Below the pieces are notes generated by a model that was not told the DNA's origin, searched no databases, and saw nothing but the letters and a program-made list of their open reading frames with translations. DNA of 64,000 nucleotides from Phil1 sp040767925 (GTDB lineage Bacteria > Bacillota > Clostridia > Christensenellales > CAG-138): positions 806,001-870,000 of the forward strand of contig JAXGNN010000001.1 in NCBI GenBank assembly GCA_040767925.1, read 5' to 3'. Below are positions 35,995 through 44,386 of this stretch, piece after piece. Position numbers and translations under genes: made by a program. Numbering within the stretch: position 1 is the first letter of the stretch; every line of letters starts with the position of its first letter.

Positions 35995-37038
35995 ATGGGC
36001 CTGTTTGAGTTCAACGACGTGGGCATCGACCTTGGCACCGCGAGCATACTCGTCTATGTGCGCGGCAAGGGCATCGTACTTCGCGAGCCGTCGGTGGTTG
36101 CGGTGGAGAAGGTCTCCGGCCGCATACTCGCCATCGGCGAGGAAGCGCGCAGGATGCTCGGTCGTACGCCCGGCAGCATCACGGCCGTGCGGCCGCTTCG
36201 CGACGGAGTCATTTCCAATTACGATATCACCGAGCGCATTCTGCACTATTTCCTTAAAAAGGTCGTCGGCACGCACGTGTTCTTCAAGCCGCGCGTGGTC
36301 GTTTGCGTCCCCTCGGGCGTGACGGAGGTCGAGAAGCGCTCCGTCATCGACGCCACGGAGGAGGCCGGCGCAAGGCACACCTACCTCATCGAGGAACCCA
36401 TCGCCGCCGCTATCGGCGCGGGCATCGACATCGCGGAGCCGCGCGGTCACATGGTCATCGACATCGGCGGCGGCACGACGGACATCGCGCTCGTCTCCCT
36501 CGGCGGCGCGGTCCTTTCCGACTCCATCAAGATCGCGGGCGACAAGTTCGACGACGCCATCGTCCGCTACATGCGCAAAAAGCACAACCTGCTCATCGGC
36601 GAGCGCACCGCGGAGGAAATGAAGATCCGCATCGGCTCCGCCTATCCGCGGCGCGAGCAGCTTTTCATCGACGTAAAGGGCCGCAACCTCATCTCGGGCC
36701 TGCCGCAGGCGATCGTCGTGGGCAGCAACGAGATGATCGACGCGCTCGAGGAGCCGCTGCAGGCCATCCTCGAGAGCGTGCGCGCCATGTTCGAAAAAAC
36801 CCCGCCCGAGCTCGCGAGCGACGTCGCGGAGGACGGCCTCTGCCTCACCGGCGGCGGCGCGCTGCTCTTCGGCGTGGACAAGTTCATCGCCGAGCACACG
36901 AAAGTGCCCTGCTTCGTCGCGGAGGACCCCATCTCCTGCGTGGCCATCGGCACGGGCAAGGTGCTCGACAACATCGACAAGTTCGCGCGCGGCGCGGTGT
37001 ACGATTACAGGCGCGGAGAGTATTATCTGGACACTTGA
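35995..37038 (+). CDS. mreB: Rod-shape protein MreB (MreB/Mbl family)
   Basis: A 347-aa actin-like cytoskeletal ATPase that guides lateral wall synthesis at the membrane. 'DVGIDLGTASILVYVRGKGIVLREPSVVA' is phosphate loop 1, 'MVIDIGGGTTDIALVSLGG' loop 2 and 'LTGGGALL' the adenosine motif. It is full length. ATG 35995 follows GGAGGGG; the upstream in-frame sequence holds the promoter. No mreC/mreD follows; a free-standing Mbl-like paralogue is as likely as the main MreB. It is followed by an AT-rich repeat and an insertion scar. Confidence 0.94.
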   Translation: MGLFEFNDVGIDLGTASILVYVRGKGIVLREPSVVAVEKVSGRILAIGEEARRMLGRTPGSITAVRPLRDGVISNYDITERILHYFLKKVVGTHVFFKPRVVVCVPSGVTEVEKRSVIDATEEAGARHTYLIEEPIAAAIGAGIDIAEPRGHMVIDIGGGTTDIALVSLGGAVLSDSIKIAGDKFDDAIVRYMRKKHNLLIGERTAEEMKIRIGSAYPRREQLFIDVKGRNLISGLPQAIVVGSNEMIDALEEPLQAILESVRAMFEKTPPELASDVAEDGLCLTGGGALLFGVDKFIAEHTKVPCFVAEDPISCVAIGTGKVLDNIDKFARGAVYDYRRGEYYLDT

Positions 37039-37085
37039 AATAATTGACAATTGATAATTGATAATTGATAATTGACAATTATTTA
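37039..37085. repeat. AT-rich short tandem/inverted repeat
   Basis: Directly after mreB, AATTGATA is repeated in tandem and flanked by ATTGACAATT at both ends, giving a nearly self-complementary block of about 47 bp starting AAATAATTG and ending CAATTATTT. A shorter related block (GTCAATTGTCAATTATC) marks the 3' end of ileS at about 26575-26592. Confidence 0.7.
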
Positions 37086-37120
37086 GATCATAATCATGGA
37101 GAATCAATGAATGACTAGAA

Positions 37121-37213
37121 GGGGCTGTCTCAGGAAGAAAACCTAGAGGCAGCCTCTAGACATATCAAGGATAAGATTCAAATGTAGCAGGGAAGCGAAA
37201 AAAGCATAATTGA
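37121..37213. mobile_element. Possible insertion-sequence end remnant
   Basis: GGGGCTGTCTCA (37121-37132) resembles the terminal inverted repeats of several IS families. It is followed by a perfect palindrome CTAGAGGC-A-GCCTCTAG (37143-37159). No transposase reading frame remains. The block separates the mreB region from a 5'-truncated acetyltransferase, as expected for an IS-mediated deletion. The IS family cannot be named from this alone. Confidence 0.45.
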
Positions 37214-37567
37214 GAGCAAAGCAAACTGCGAAACGACCCCAAACACCCTTATGCTTACGGCAAAGAACCTATGACGATAGGCAGCGACGTATACATCGGC
37301 GCGCATGCGTTCATCAACGCTTCCACCGTGACGAGCATCGGCGACGGCGCGATCATCGGCTCGGGCGCAGTGGTGTTGGAAAATGTTCCCCCTTATGCCG
37401 TCGTTGTCGGCGTCCCCGCGAGAATCAAGCGTTACCGCTTCTCAAAGGAGATGATTGAAACCTTGCTTCGCGTCCAATGGTGGAACTGGAGCATAGAAGA
37501 AATTAACGAAAACGCCGACGCGCTTATGTCTCCCGAGATATTCATGGAGAAGTACGGGAATCTGTAA
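37214..37567 (+). pseudogene. 5'-truncated CatB/xenobiotic-type acetyltransferase
   Basis: The frame 'HPYAYGKEPMTIGSDVYIGAHAFINAS...IIGSGAVVLENVPPYAVVVGVPARIKRYRF' is the C-terminal half of a left-handed-beta-helix acetyltransferase of the CatB type, with its hexapeptide repeats and helical tail. Recognisable homology continues upstream of ATG 37271 to about 37226, where it runs into an in-frame TGA (37211-37213) at the edge of the IS-like remnant. The missing N-terminal half includes catalytic residues, so it is probably non-functional even if ATG 37271 (98 aa) is translated. Confidence 0.8.
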
Positions 37568-37601
37568 CGCGAATGCGGGTCAAACCCGAAAGAGGTCGTT
37601 T

Positions 37602-38108
37602 ATGAAAAACCTGTTGTTCCTGTGCGGCCCGAACGGAATCGGAAAGACTACGATATGCAAAGCAATCGTTCAAAGGCTGTATCGCTCCGCTTATGTTGAC
37701 TCCGACCCGTGCCGGACCATGAACCCATTCGTTTTAAGCGACGAAACCATTCCCACAATCGCGAAAAACATCAGCGCGCTGATTATCAATTATCTCGATT
37801 GTCCGGTCGTTGAGACCGTCGTCTTTTCATATGGCTTTCATGGGAGACGAAAAGAAGTTTTTGAAATGGTGCTCAAGGCGTTATCAAAAGCGGACATTCA
37901 TTTTATCCCCTTTCTCCTGGAGTGCGGCCTGGAAGAGAATATCAGCAGAATGAGCATGGACAACCGAAGCCCCGAACAGATACGGCGCGCGATTGACGAA
38001 TCGCGAAAGGCTTTTTGCGATATCCCTTATCCTAAAATCGATGTAACTGATTTATCCGCATCCGCGGCTGCCGAAGCCATAATCATAAAAGCGGGATTGT
38101 ACCGATAA
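37602..38108 (+). CDS. P-loop NTPase, small kinase-like
   Basis: A 168-aa cytosolic protein with a Walker A motif near the start ('FLCGPNGIGKTTICKAI', about 6-22), 'YVDSDPCRT' resembling the substrate pocket of small kinases, and a helical C-terminus. It looks like a nucleotide/sugar kinase or zeta-toxin-like fold, but no specific family is recognised. Base composition is clearly lower in GC than in most neighbours and it lies beside the IS remnant, suggesting recent transfer. ATG 37602 follows AAGAGGTCG. Confidence 0.65.
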   Translation: MKNLLFLCGPNGIGKTTICKAIVQRLYRSAYVDSDPCRTMNPFVLSDETIPTIAKNISALIINYLDCPVVETVVFSYGFHGRRKEVFEMVLKALSKADIHFIPFLLECGLEENISRMSMDNRSPEQIRRAIDESRKAFCDIPYPKIDVTDLSASAAAEAIIIKAGLYR

Positions 38109-38128
38109 CATCAAGCCAACGCTCTCTT

Positions 38129-38701
38129 CTACCGCATCCGGACTTCCCGGGACGCGTCGTAGCCGAGCTCGTAATAATCGTTGTTGTTAAACACGAAGCT
38201 CTTGATGACGTCCAACCCGAGCTTTCTGGTGTGCGCCTCATACGACCGGGGATTCATTTTGTTGATGAACGTAATGAGGATCGGATACCTCCTGTTCATT
38301 TGCGCCCTCGATAGTTCAAACACCCCGGGGAGCACCTCGGTCCCCCTGTACTCCCTGTCGATGCAAATCGGCCCGTACTGATAGGAGTTCTCTGTTGAAA
38401 GCGCCCGGCCCCTGTACGTGGTGTTGGGAAGGTCGTCGATCATGAATTGAAACAGCGGCCATTTCGACCAGAACTCCCAGGACGCCGCCATCGCGTAGGC
38501 GACGACCCGGTCCCCGTCAAGGGCGACGGCGATCCCGCTTTCCCGCTCGATCAGCTCTTTGAGCTGGGCCTGCGTGAAAAGCGTCGTCACAAACCCGTCC
38601 GGCTTGTCGATTTCCCGGATGGTCGCGATATGATACTTCTGCTGCAGCGCATAGACCGCCGGAACGTCCTCGGGCGAAGCGTTCCTGTAAACTATCTCCA
38701 T
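38129..38701 (-). CDS. GNAT-family N-acetyltransferase
   Basis: A 190-aa protein with a GNAT acetyl-CoA-binding fold: 'VYRNASPEDVPAVYALQQKY' N-terminus, a central strand 'VVAYAMAASWEF', and 'GPICIDREYRGTEVLPGVFELSRA' as the pyrophosphate-binding region (about 110-135). The substrate is unknown. It starts 2 bp after the stop of the HerA-like gene, so translation is probably coupled. Confidence 0.75.
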   Translation of the reverse strand: MEIVYRNASPEDVPAVYALQQKYHIATIREIDKPDGFVTTLFTQAQLKELIERESGIAVALDGDRVVAYAMAASWEFWSKWPLFQFMIDDLPNTTYRGRALSTENSYQYGPICIDREYRGTEVLPGVFELSRAQMNRRYPILITFINKMNPRSYEAHTRKLGLDVIKSFVFNNNDYYELGYDASREVRMR

Positions 38702-38703
38702 CC

Positions 38704-40188
38704 CTATTTTTTCAGCATCCCCATCAGCCCGCGCACCAGGCTTTTGCCAAGCTCCCTCCCGATGGTGTTCATTGTGCTTGTCGCGGCTTTTTCAATTGCG
38801 CTCTTGCTCTTCTTTTTTGCCGTCGTCGCCTTCGCCTTCGGCTGCGCGGCTTTTTCCGGTTTTTTCTCTTCCGCTTTTTTCTGCTTTTCCGCTTCGACCG
38901 CTCCTTGTTTCGCCTGCTTCGCCAAGAGTTCATAGGCGGACTCGCGATCGACGGCGTTGTCGTATTTGCCGTACAGGTCGCTTGCGCTGATCTCCGTTTT
39001 TCTGCGCTCGTCGTCGATCGTCCCCATATAGCTCATGGGCGGCAAAATTTTCGCCTTCTCGACGACGCCGGGCCTCCCCGCCTCGTCGAGGAAGGAAATG
39101 AGCGCCTCGCCCGTGCCGAGCTCTGTGATCACAGTTTCCGTGCTGAAGGAAGGGTTGGGGCGGAAGGACTGCGCCGCGGCGCGGATCGCCTTCTGCTCCG
39201 CGGGCGTATACGCGCGCAGGGCGTGCTGGATCTTGTTGCCGAGCTGCGCGAGGACGCTGTCCGGAATATCCGAGGGGCTTTGCGTGATGAAATAGACGCC
39301 GACGCCTTTTGAGCGGATGAGCTTCACGACCTGCTCGACCTTCTGGACGAGCGCCTTGGGCGCGTCGCTGAAAACCAGATGCGCCTCGTCGAAGAAAAAG
39401 ACGATCTTCGGCTTCTCCATGTCCCCCACTTCGGGCAGGGTCTCGAACAGCTCCGAGAGCATCCATAAAAGGAACGTCGAGTATAGGAGCGGCTGCTGAA
39501 AGAGCTTTTCGCAGTGCAGAATGTTGACATAGCCCCGCCCGTCTTCGGAAAGCTGAATCCAGTCTTCAATACGAAGGGCCGGCTCGCCGAAGAACATGTT
39601 TCCGCCGGCGTCCTCCAGCGCCAGAAGCGCGCGAAGGATCGCCCCCACGGACTGTTTTGAAACGTTTCCGTAGCTCGTCGTGAATTCGGCGTTGTTTTCC
39701 CCGATATACTGGACGAGCGAGCGTAGGTCCTTCAAATCGAGAAGCAGCAGCCCCTTGTCGTCTGCGACGCGGAAAACGATCGTCAGCACGCCCTCCTGCA
39801 CGTCCGTGAGGCCAAGCAGGCGCGCGAGCAAAACGGGGCCCATCTCGCTGATCGTCGTGCGCACGGGATGCCCCATCTTCCCATAGACGTCCCAAAAACG
39901 CACGGGGAAGGAGCGATACCCGAACCCTTCGAGCCCCATCTCCAAAACGCGCTTTTCGACGCGCTCATTCTCCTCTCCGCGCTTGGAGACGCTCGCAAGG
40001 TCGCCCTTGATATCCGCCAGGAACACGGGGACGCCCATGTCTGAAAACGATTCCGCCATCACCTTGAGCGTCGTCGTCTTGCCCGTGCCGGTTGCCCCGG
40101 CGATCAGCCCGTGCCGGTTCGCCATAGAGGGCTGCAGGAACACCGGGGCCTCCCCCATGCCTATGAGAAGCTTGCCTTTTGTAAACAT
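38704..40188 (-). CDS. HerA-like helicase/ATPase (DUF853)
   Basis: A 494-aa cytosolic ATPase. Walker A is 'GLIAGATGTGKTTTLKVMAE' (about 27-46), Walker B 'PKIVFFFDEAHLVF' (about 255-268) and a sensor/arginine region 'FITQSPSDIPDSVLAQLGNKIQHALRAYTPAEQ' follows. The C-terminal 80 residues are Lys/Ala/Glu-rich and end in a helical tail. The DUF853 group is related to HerA/FtsK-type hexameric translocases; its role is not established. A promoter lies at 40280-40309. A GNAT gene follows in the same unit. Confidence 0.88.
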   Translation of the reverse strand: MFTKGKLLIGMGEAPVFLQPSMANRHGLIAGATGTGKTTTLKVMAESFSDMGVPVFLADIKGDLASVSKRGEENERVEKRVLEMGLEGFGYRSFPVRFWDVYGKMGHPVRTTISEMGPVLLARLLGLTDVQEGVLTIVFRVADDKGLLLLDLKDLRSLVQYIGENNAEFTTSYGNVSKQSVGAILRALLALEDAGGNMFFGEPALRIEDWIQLSEDGRGYVNILHCEKLFQQPLLYSTFLLWMLSELFETLPEVGDMEKPKIVFFFDEAHLVFSDAPKALVQKVEQVVKLIRSKGVGVYFITQSPSDIPDSVLAQLGNKIQHALRAYTPAEQKAIRAAAQSFRPNPSFSTETVITELGTGEALISFLDEAGRPGVVEKAKILPPMSYMGTIDDERRKTEISASDLYGKYDNAVDRESAYELLAKQAKQGAVEAEKQKKAEEKKPEKAAQPKAKATTAKKKSKSAIEKAATSTMNTIGRELGKSLVRGLMGMLKK

Positions 40189-40524
40189 CGTCTTCCTCCG
40201 TCAGTATCGCTCTGTTGCTTTGCCGCATATGGGGGATCAGCCGCAGAATGTTCCGGATAACACCGGATAATATTGGTATATTATAGCACGCCTTTTCCTG
40301 ATGCCGCAACGGCCTTCGCGCGGACGGAAAGCGCCCGCAGAGAAGGCGTTTTTATGTTGGCAAACGCCGTAAAGGGATTTCGAAGGGCGAGCGTTCGGCA
40401 ATCGCCTTTTGTTTGTCCTAATTCCAAACATCCGGCTTTTTGCCTGGCGAACGGCATGATATAATAAATGCGCGCGCCGGTCCTTCCGCTGCGCGGAAAC
40501 TTAAGAAAGCGCCGGGATTTTTAT
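40189..40524. other. Intergenic region between divergent HerA-like and thioesterase genes
   Basis: 336 bp without a gene. It holds the HerA-like promoter (40280-40309) with a leader containing two TTATCCGG repeats (about 40253-40273). For the thioesterase there is a possible -10 TATAAT at 40460-40465 with a weak TTTTTG -35. The middle (40310-40440) shows nothing recognisable. Confidence 0.6.
40280..40309 (-). promoter_or_regulatory. Promoter of the HerA-like/GNAT unit
   Basis: On the minus strand: -35 TTGCGG (40304-40309), 18-bp spacer, -10 TATAAT (40280-40285). Confidence 0.65.
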
Positions 40525-40923
40525 ATGATCGGTTCGTTGCAAGTCGGAACGAAAGGGAGCAGCCGGGTTACGGTGGATGAGAAGAACACGGCCGAAGCGA
40601 TGGGAAGCGGGGATCTGCCCGTATTCGCCACGCCCGCGATGGCCGCGCTGATGGAGAAAGCCGCCGCGGAGAGCGTCGCGCCGTATCTCGAGCCGGGCTA
40701 TACGAGCGTCGGCACCATGATCCAAATCGAGCATGTATCGGCGACGCCGAAAGGGTGCGCCGTTCGCTGCGAAAGCGAGCTCGCCGGGGTCGAGGGCAGG
40801 AAGCTGCGCTTTACGCTCGCCGCGTACGACGGCGCGGGCCTGATCGGGTGCGGAACACATGAGCGCGCCATCGTCGAGCGCGCGAAGTTCCTGGAAAAAG
40901 CCGCGGCAAAGGCGGGGCGGTAG
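40525..40923 (+). CDS. Hot-dog thioesterase (FlK-like)
   Basis: A 132-aa single-domain hot-dog protein resembling fluoroacetyl-CoA-type thioesterases. It has 'GSGDLPVFATPAMAALMEKAAAESVAPYL' in the core helix and 'YTSVGTMIQIEHVSATPKG' in the following strands. It would hydrolyse an acyl-CoA in the cytosol; the natural substrate is unknown and fluoroacetate is unlikely. ATG 40525 has only a weak ribosome site; a longer frame starts at 40468 near the putative -10 and is less plausible. The gene stands alone. Confidence 0.82.
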   Translation: MIGSLQVGTKGSSRVTVDEKNTAEAMGSGDLPVFATPAMAALMEKAAAESVAPYLEPGYTSVGTMIQIEHVSATPKGCAVRCESELAGVEGRKLRFTLAAYDGAGLIGCGTHERAIVERAKFLEKAAAKAGR

Positions 40924-41093
40924 CCTCTCCGGCCGCGCGCAATAAACCTCCCGTAAGAAGCCCGTCGGAGCTTCATTTTCTCCCAACGCGAATTCGACTC
41001 GTTTCGTCTTGATTCCTGCGGAAAATTTCTGTATGATATAGTGTATTCATAGCCATATGTAATCATAAAATCTATCGCCGACTGGAGTAATCT

Positions 41094-42398
41094 ATGAAAA
41101 AGCAAATCGATGAAGCCAACAAGAAGTCGCGCCGGTCCTGGTATTTCTACGACTTCGGCAATTCCGCCTACGCCTCGGTCGTCCTCTTGGCGGTATACTC
41201 CGCCTATTTCAAAAACGCCGTCGTAGGCGGCGCGGAAGGCACCCGCCTGTGGGGCATTTCGGTCGGGGTAGCGGCCGTGCTCGTGGCGATCGTTTCGCCC
41301 ATACTCGGCACGATCGCGGATTTCACCAAGTTCAAGAAGAAATTCCTATTGATCTTTACCGCCCTCTCCGTCATATTCACCGCTCTGCTGTTCTTTGTCC
41401 GCGAGGGCGACGTGTTCCTCGGCATGCTCTTCTTCATACTGGCCGAGATCGGCTACCGCGCGGCGCAGGTGTTTTATGATTCGCTGCTCACGGACGTTTC
41501 GACCCCGGAATCGATCGGCTTCGTCTCGGGCAAGGGCTGGGCGGTCGGCATGATCGGCGGCATCGTGGCGCTGCTCATCGTGCTCGTGCCCATCCAGCTG
41601 ATCGGCAATCAGGTAATCCCCTACGCGTTTCTGATCACCGCCTTCATCTACCTCGTCTCCTCCATCCCCACCTTCCTCTGGGTCGTGGAAAAGCATGAGC
41701 CGGAGCAGATTCCCGAGGGCAAAAACGCCGTCGTACTGGGGTTTGAAAAGCTGGCGCAGACGTTCCGCTCCGTCAAGCAGTATAAGGAATTCGTCAAGTA
41801 CATGGTCGCCTTCCTCATCTACAACGACGGCATCATGATGCTCATGGATTTCGCCGCCATCATCGGCGCCACGCTTTTCGGGATGGAGCAGACGCAGCTC
41901 ATCATCTTCGTGATCCTCATCCAGTTTTCCGGCACGTTCGGCGCTTTGCTCTTCGGCCGGATCTCGGATGAGAGGAGCAGCAAGGACGCCATCATCATCC
42001 CCCTCGCGATCCTGATCGTTTCGGTCGCGGGGCTGCTGTTCATCAAGAACATCATCCTGTTCTTCGTCATCGGTTTCATCGCGGGCTTCTCGCTCTCCGG
42101 CGTGCAGGCGGTCAGCCGCACGATGGTCAGCCAACTGGCCCCGGAGACCAAATCCGCCGAGTTTTACGGGTTCCTCTCGGTCGCGGGAAGGACGTCCACC
42201 TTCGTCGGGCCGCTGGTGTTCGGCACCATTTCCTTCCGCGCCCACAACTGGTACGTCAATCACGGGTTCGACGGCGTGCTCGCCGAGCAGTACGGGCTCC
42301 TCTGGGCGATCGGCTCCATCATCGCGTTTCTCGTGATCGGCATGCTCCTCTTGCTTCTGGTTAAGCGCGTTTCCGCCAAAGAACCGCTGAAATTCTGA
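41094..42398 (+). CDS. MFS transporter of the UMF1 (Atg22-like) family
   Basis: A 434-aa protein with about twelve transmembrane helices. The start 'SRRSWYFYDFGNSAYASVVLLAVYSAYF' is the signature of the UMF1/Atg22-like group, whose fungal members export amino acids from the vacuole; bacterial substrates are unknown. 'AVSRTMVSQLAPETKSAEFYGF' is the conserved loop between late helices. It is transcribed alone and ends at a strong terminator. Confidence 0.88.
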   Translation: MKKQIDEANKKSRRSWYFYDFGNSAYASVVLLAVYSAYFKNAVVGGAEGTRLWGISVGVAAVLVAIVSPILGTIADFTKFKKKFLLIFTALSVIFTALLFFVREGDVFLGMLFFILAEIGYRAAQVFYDSLLTDVSTPESIGFVSGKGWAVGMIGGIVALLIVLVPIQLIGNQVIPYAFLITAFIYLVSSIPTFLWVVEKHEPEQIPEGKNAVVLGFEKLAQTFRSVKQYKEFVKYMVAFLIYNDGIMMLMDFAAIIGATLFGMEQTQLIIFVILIQFSGTFGALLFGRISDERSSKDAIIIPLAILIVSVAGLLFIKNIILFFVIGFIAGFSLSGVQAVSRTMVSQLAPETKSAEFYGFLSVAGRTSTFVGPLVFGTISFRAHNWYVNHGFDGVLAEQYGLLWAIGSIIAFLVIGMLLLLLVKRVSAKEPLKF

Positions 42399-42417
42399 TT
42401 TGCGATACGGTTATTGC

Positions 42418-42444
42418 AAAAGCATCCCGGAAAGGGATGCTTTT
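42418..42444 (+). terminator. Intrinsic terminator after the UMF1 gene
   Basis: Perfect 11-bp stem AAAAGCATCCC (42418-42428) / GGGATGCTTTT (42434-42444), loop GGAAA, followed by GTTTCG. Confidence 0.92.
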
Positions 42445-42574
42445 GTTTCGCCCGCGCGCACAGGACCGTGCCGTTTTTCGAATTGAACGTCCCGAAATGG
42501 GAAGAAACGCGCCGGGCATCGTGCTATAATAACAGTGTATTCGGGAGACCGAACGCGAAAGGAGGCGGCATCGG

Positions 42575-43123
42575 ATGACGGAGGCGGAAATGTGGAAGGC
42601 GGTCGTCGAGAACGACGCCTCCTGTGACGGCCGCTTTTTCTACGCGGTCAAATCCACGGGGATCTATTGCCGCCCCTCGTGCAAATCGAAGCCGCCCAGG
42701 CGCGAGAACATCCGCTTTTTCGATACCGCGCGGCAGGCGGAAAGCGCCGGTTTTCGCCCCTGCAAGCGCTGCAGGAGCGACCTTGCCGACTATCAGCCGG
42801 TCCGCGAGATCGCGAAGAGGGCGAAGAAGCTCCTGGAGGATTCGTTCTACGCAGGGTGCGCGCTCAACCGGGAGCTGAGGCAGCTGGGCGTGTCCCGGCG
42901 GCGCATGGCCGAAATCTTCCGGGAGGAATACGGCCTCACGCTTTCCGAATATGCCGGAAGCCTGCGCCTTTTGGAAGCCAAACGACTGCTTTCGGACACG
43001 GACGACGGCATCGCCGACGTCGCTTTCTCCGTCGGGTTCGGCGGGCTGTCGTCGTTTTACCGGTTTTTCAAAAGCGGCACGGGCCTGTCCCCCGCCGCGT
43101 ACAGAAAGGAGCATCGGCCATGA
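42575..43123 (+). CDS. Ada-type methylphosphotriester-sensing AraC regulator
   Basis: A 182-aa protein with the Ada N-terminal zinc domain and an AraC DNA-binding domain. 'FFYAVKSTGIYCRPSCKSKPPRRENIRFF' (about 21-49) and 'GFRPCKRCRSD' hold the four Cys; the first accepts methyl from DNA phosphotriesters. The AraC part covers about 80-180. The O6-methylguanine transferase part of E. coli Ada is instead encoded by the next gene, whose ATG overlaps this stop (ATGA). It probably activates this operon after alkylation damage. A TATAAT lies at 42525-42530. Confidence 0.92.
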   Translation: MTEAEMWKAVVENDASCDGRFFYAVKSTGIYCRPSCKSKPPRRENIRFFDTARQAESAGFRPCKRCRSDLADYQPVREIAKRAKKLLEDSFYAGCALNRELRQLGVSRRRMAEIFREEYGLTLSEYAGSLRLLEAKRLLSDTDDGIADVAFSVGFGGLSSFYRFFKSGTGLSPAAYRKEHRP

Positions 43124-43599
43124 TTCGGTTCGCATATTATGATTTCCCGTTCGGCATCCTGAAAATCGGGTATACCGACGCGGCGGTCGTTTCCATAAAC
43201 GTCGCGAAAAAGGCGGAGGAGGACTGCGAACGCTCTAAGCTCTCCGACCTCGCGCACGGGCAGATCTGCGCGTATCTGGCCGGACGGCTCCGGGACTTCG
43301 ACTTCCCGTTTGAGCTTCGCGGCACGGGGTTTCAGAAAAGGGCGTGGGAGGCGCTGTGCCGGATCCCCTACGGGGAAACCCGCACATACAAGCAGGTCGC
43401 CGCGGAACTCGGCAACCCGAAGGCCTGCCGCGCGGTGGGCCTCGCGAACAACAGAAACCCGCTGATGATCGTCGTCCCATGCCACCGGGTCATCGGGACG
43501 AACGGCGCGCTTACCGGCTACGCGGGCGGGCTTGAGATGAAAAAGGCGCTGCTGGAGCTCGAGGCCAATATGGCGGCCGCGGGCATACCGCATACATGA
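43120..43599 (+). CDS. ogt: Methylated-DNA-[protein]-cysteine S-methyltransferase
   Basis: A 159-aa suicide repair protein that removes methyl from O6-methylguanine. The active site 'VVPCHRVIGTNGALTGYAGGLEMKKALLELE' (Cys about 122) and the helix-turn-helix 'IPYGETRTYKQVAAELGNPKACRAVGLANNRNP' are intact. Start ATG 43120 overlaps the stop of the Ada-type regulator, so the pair is translationally coupled. Together they equal a split E. coli Ada. Confidence 0.94.
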   Translation: MIRFAYYDFPFGILKIGYTDAAVVSINVAKKAEEDCERSKLSDLAHGQICAYLAGRLRDFDFPFELRGTGFQKRAWEALCRIPYGETRTYKQVAAELGNPKACRAVGLANNRNPLMIVVPCHRVIGTNGALTGYAGGLEMKKALLELEANMAAAGIPHT

Positions 43600-43625
43600 A
43601 ATGAGAAATCAAAGGAGCATCTGAA

Positions 43626-44186
43626 ATGAATGAAACGTTGAAGGTCATCGCCGAGCGGTATACCTGCCGCGATTATAGGGGCGAGATGCCGCCGGACGAG
43701 CTGCTCCGGGCGATCGCCGCGGCGGCGGTGCAGGCGCCCAGCGGCATGAACCGCCAGGCCTGGCGCGTCATCGTCGTGAAGAACGGGGAACTGATGCGGG
43801 AGATGGAAAAGGAGGGGATGGCCCGCCTCGCGGCGCTGGAGGACCAGGCCCTGTATAGCAGGATCATGGAGCGCGGCGGCAGGCTTTTCTACGGCGCGCC
43901 CGCGATGATCGTCGTCCCCATCGATCCCGCGCAATACGCCCCCGCGCTCATGGACTGCGGCATCCTGTGCGAGAACATCGCGCTCGCGGCGACATCGCTC
44001 GGGATCGCCAACGTCATCTGCGGGCTGACCGGTTTTGCGTTTTCAGGCGACCGCGCGGAGGAGTTCCAAAGGCGGCTCGGCTTCCCCGAAGGCTACGCGT
44101 TCGGCTGCTCGGTGCTGCTGGGGTACGCGAACACGACAAGAGCGCCCCATACGCCGGACATGGATAAAATCTCTTTTGTCGAGTAA
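43626..44186 (+). CDS. Nitroreductase-family protein
   Basis: A 186-aa flavin (FMN) oxidoreductase. 'YTCRDYRGEMPPDELLRAIAAAAVQAPSGMNRQAWRVIVV' (about 12-51) contains the FMN phosphate-binding Arg and Ser/Asn residues, and 'ENIALAATSLGIANVICG' is the dimer-core helix. Physiological electron acceptor unknown. It has an AAAGGAG ribosome site and lies 26 bp after ogt on the same strand, so it may belong to the Ada operon. Confidence 0.88.
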   Translation: MNETLKVIAERYTCRDYRGEMPPDELLRAIAAAAVQAPSGMNRQAWRVIVVKNGELMREMEKEGMARLAALEDQALYSRIMERGGRLFYGAPAMIVVPIDPAQYAPALMDCGILCENIALAATSLGIANVICGLTGFAFSGDRAEEFQRRLGFPEGYAFGCSVLLGYANTTRAPHTPDMDKISFVE

Positions 44187-44386
44187 TCCCGGCGGGCCGC
44201 GAAAGGTCGGCCGATGCGGATAAGCCCCTGCGCCTGGCGAACGAACCCTTCGGCGCGGGAGCTTTTTATATGCCTTTTCTTCCGGAAAGCGGAATGATAA
44301 AATGATACGGCAGCCGTATACGCCGCGCGCACGGACAGCGGGAGCGAACGGTGACAAAAATAACAGGGCTGTGGAGACGAAGCGCG

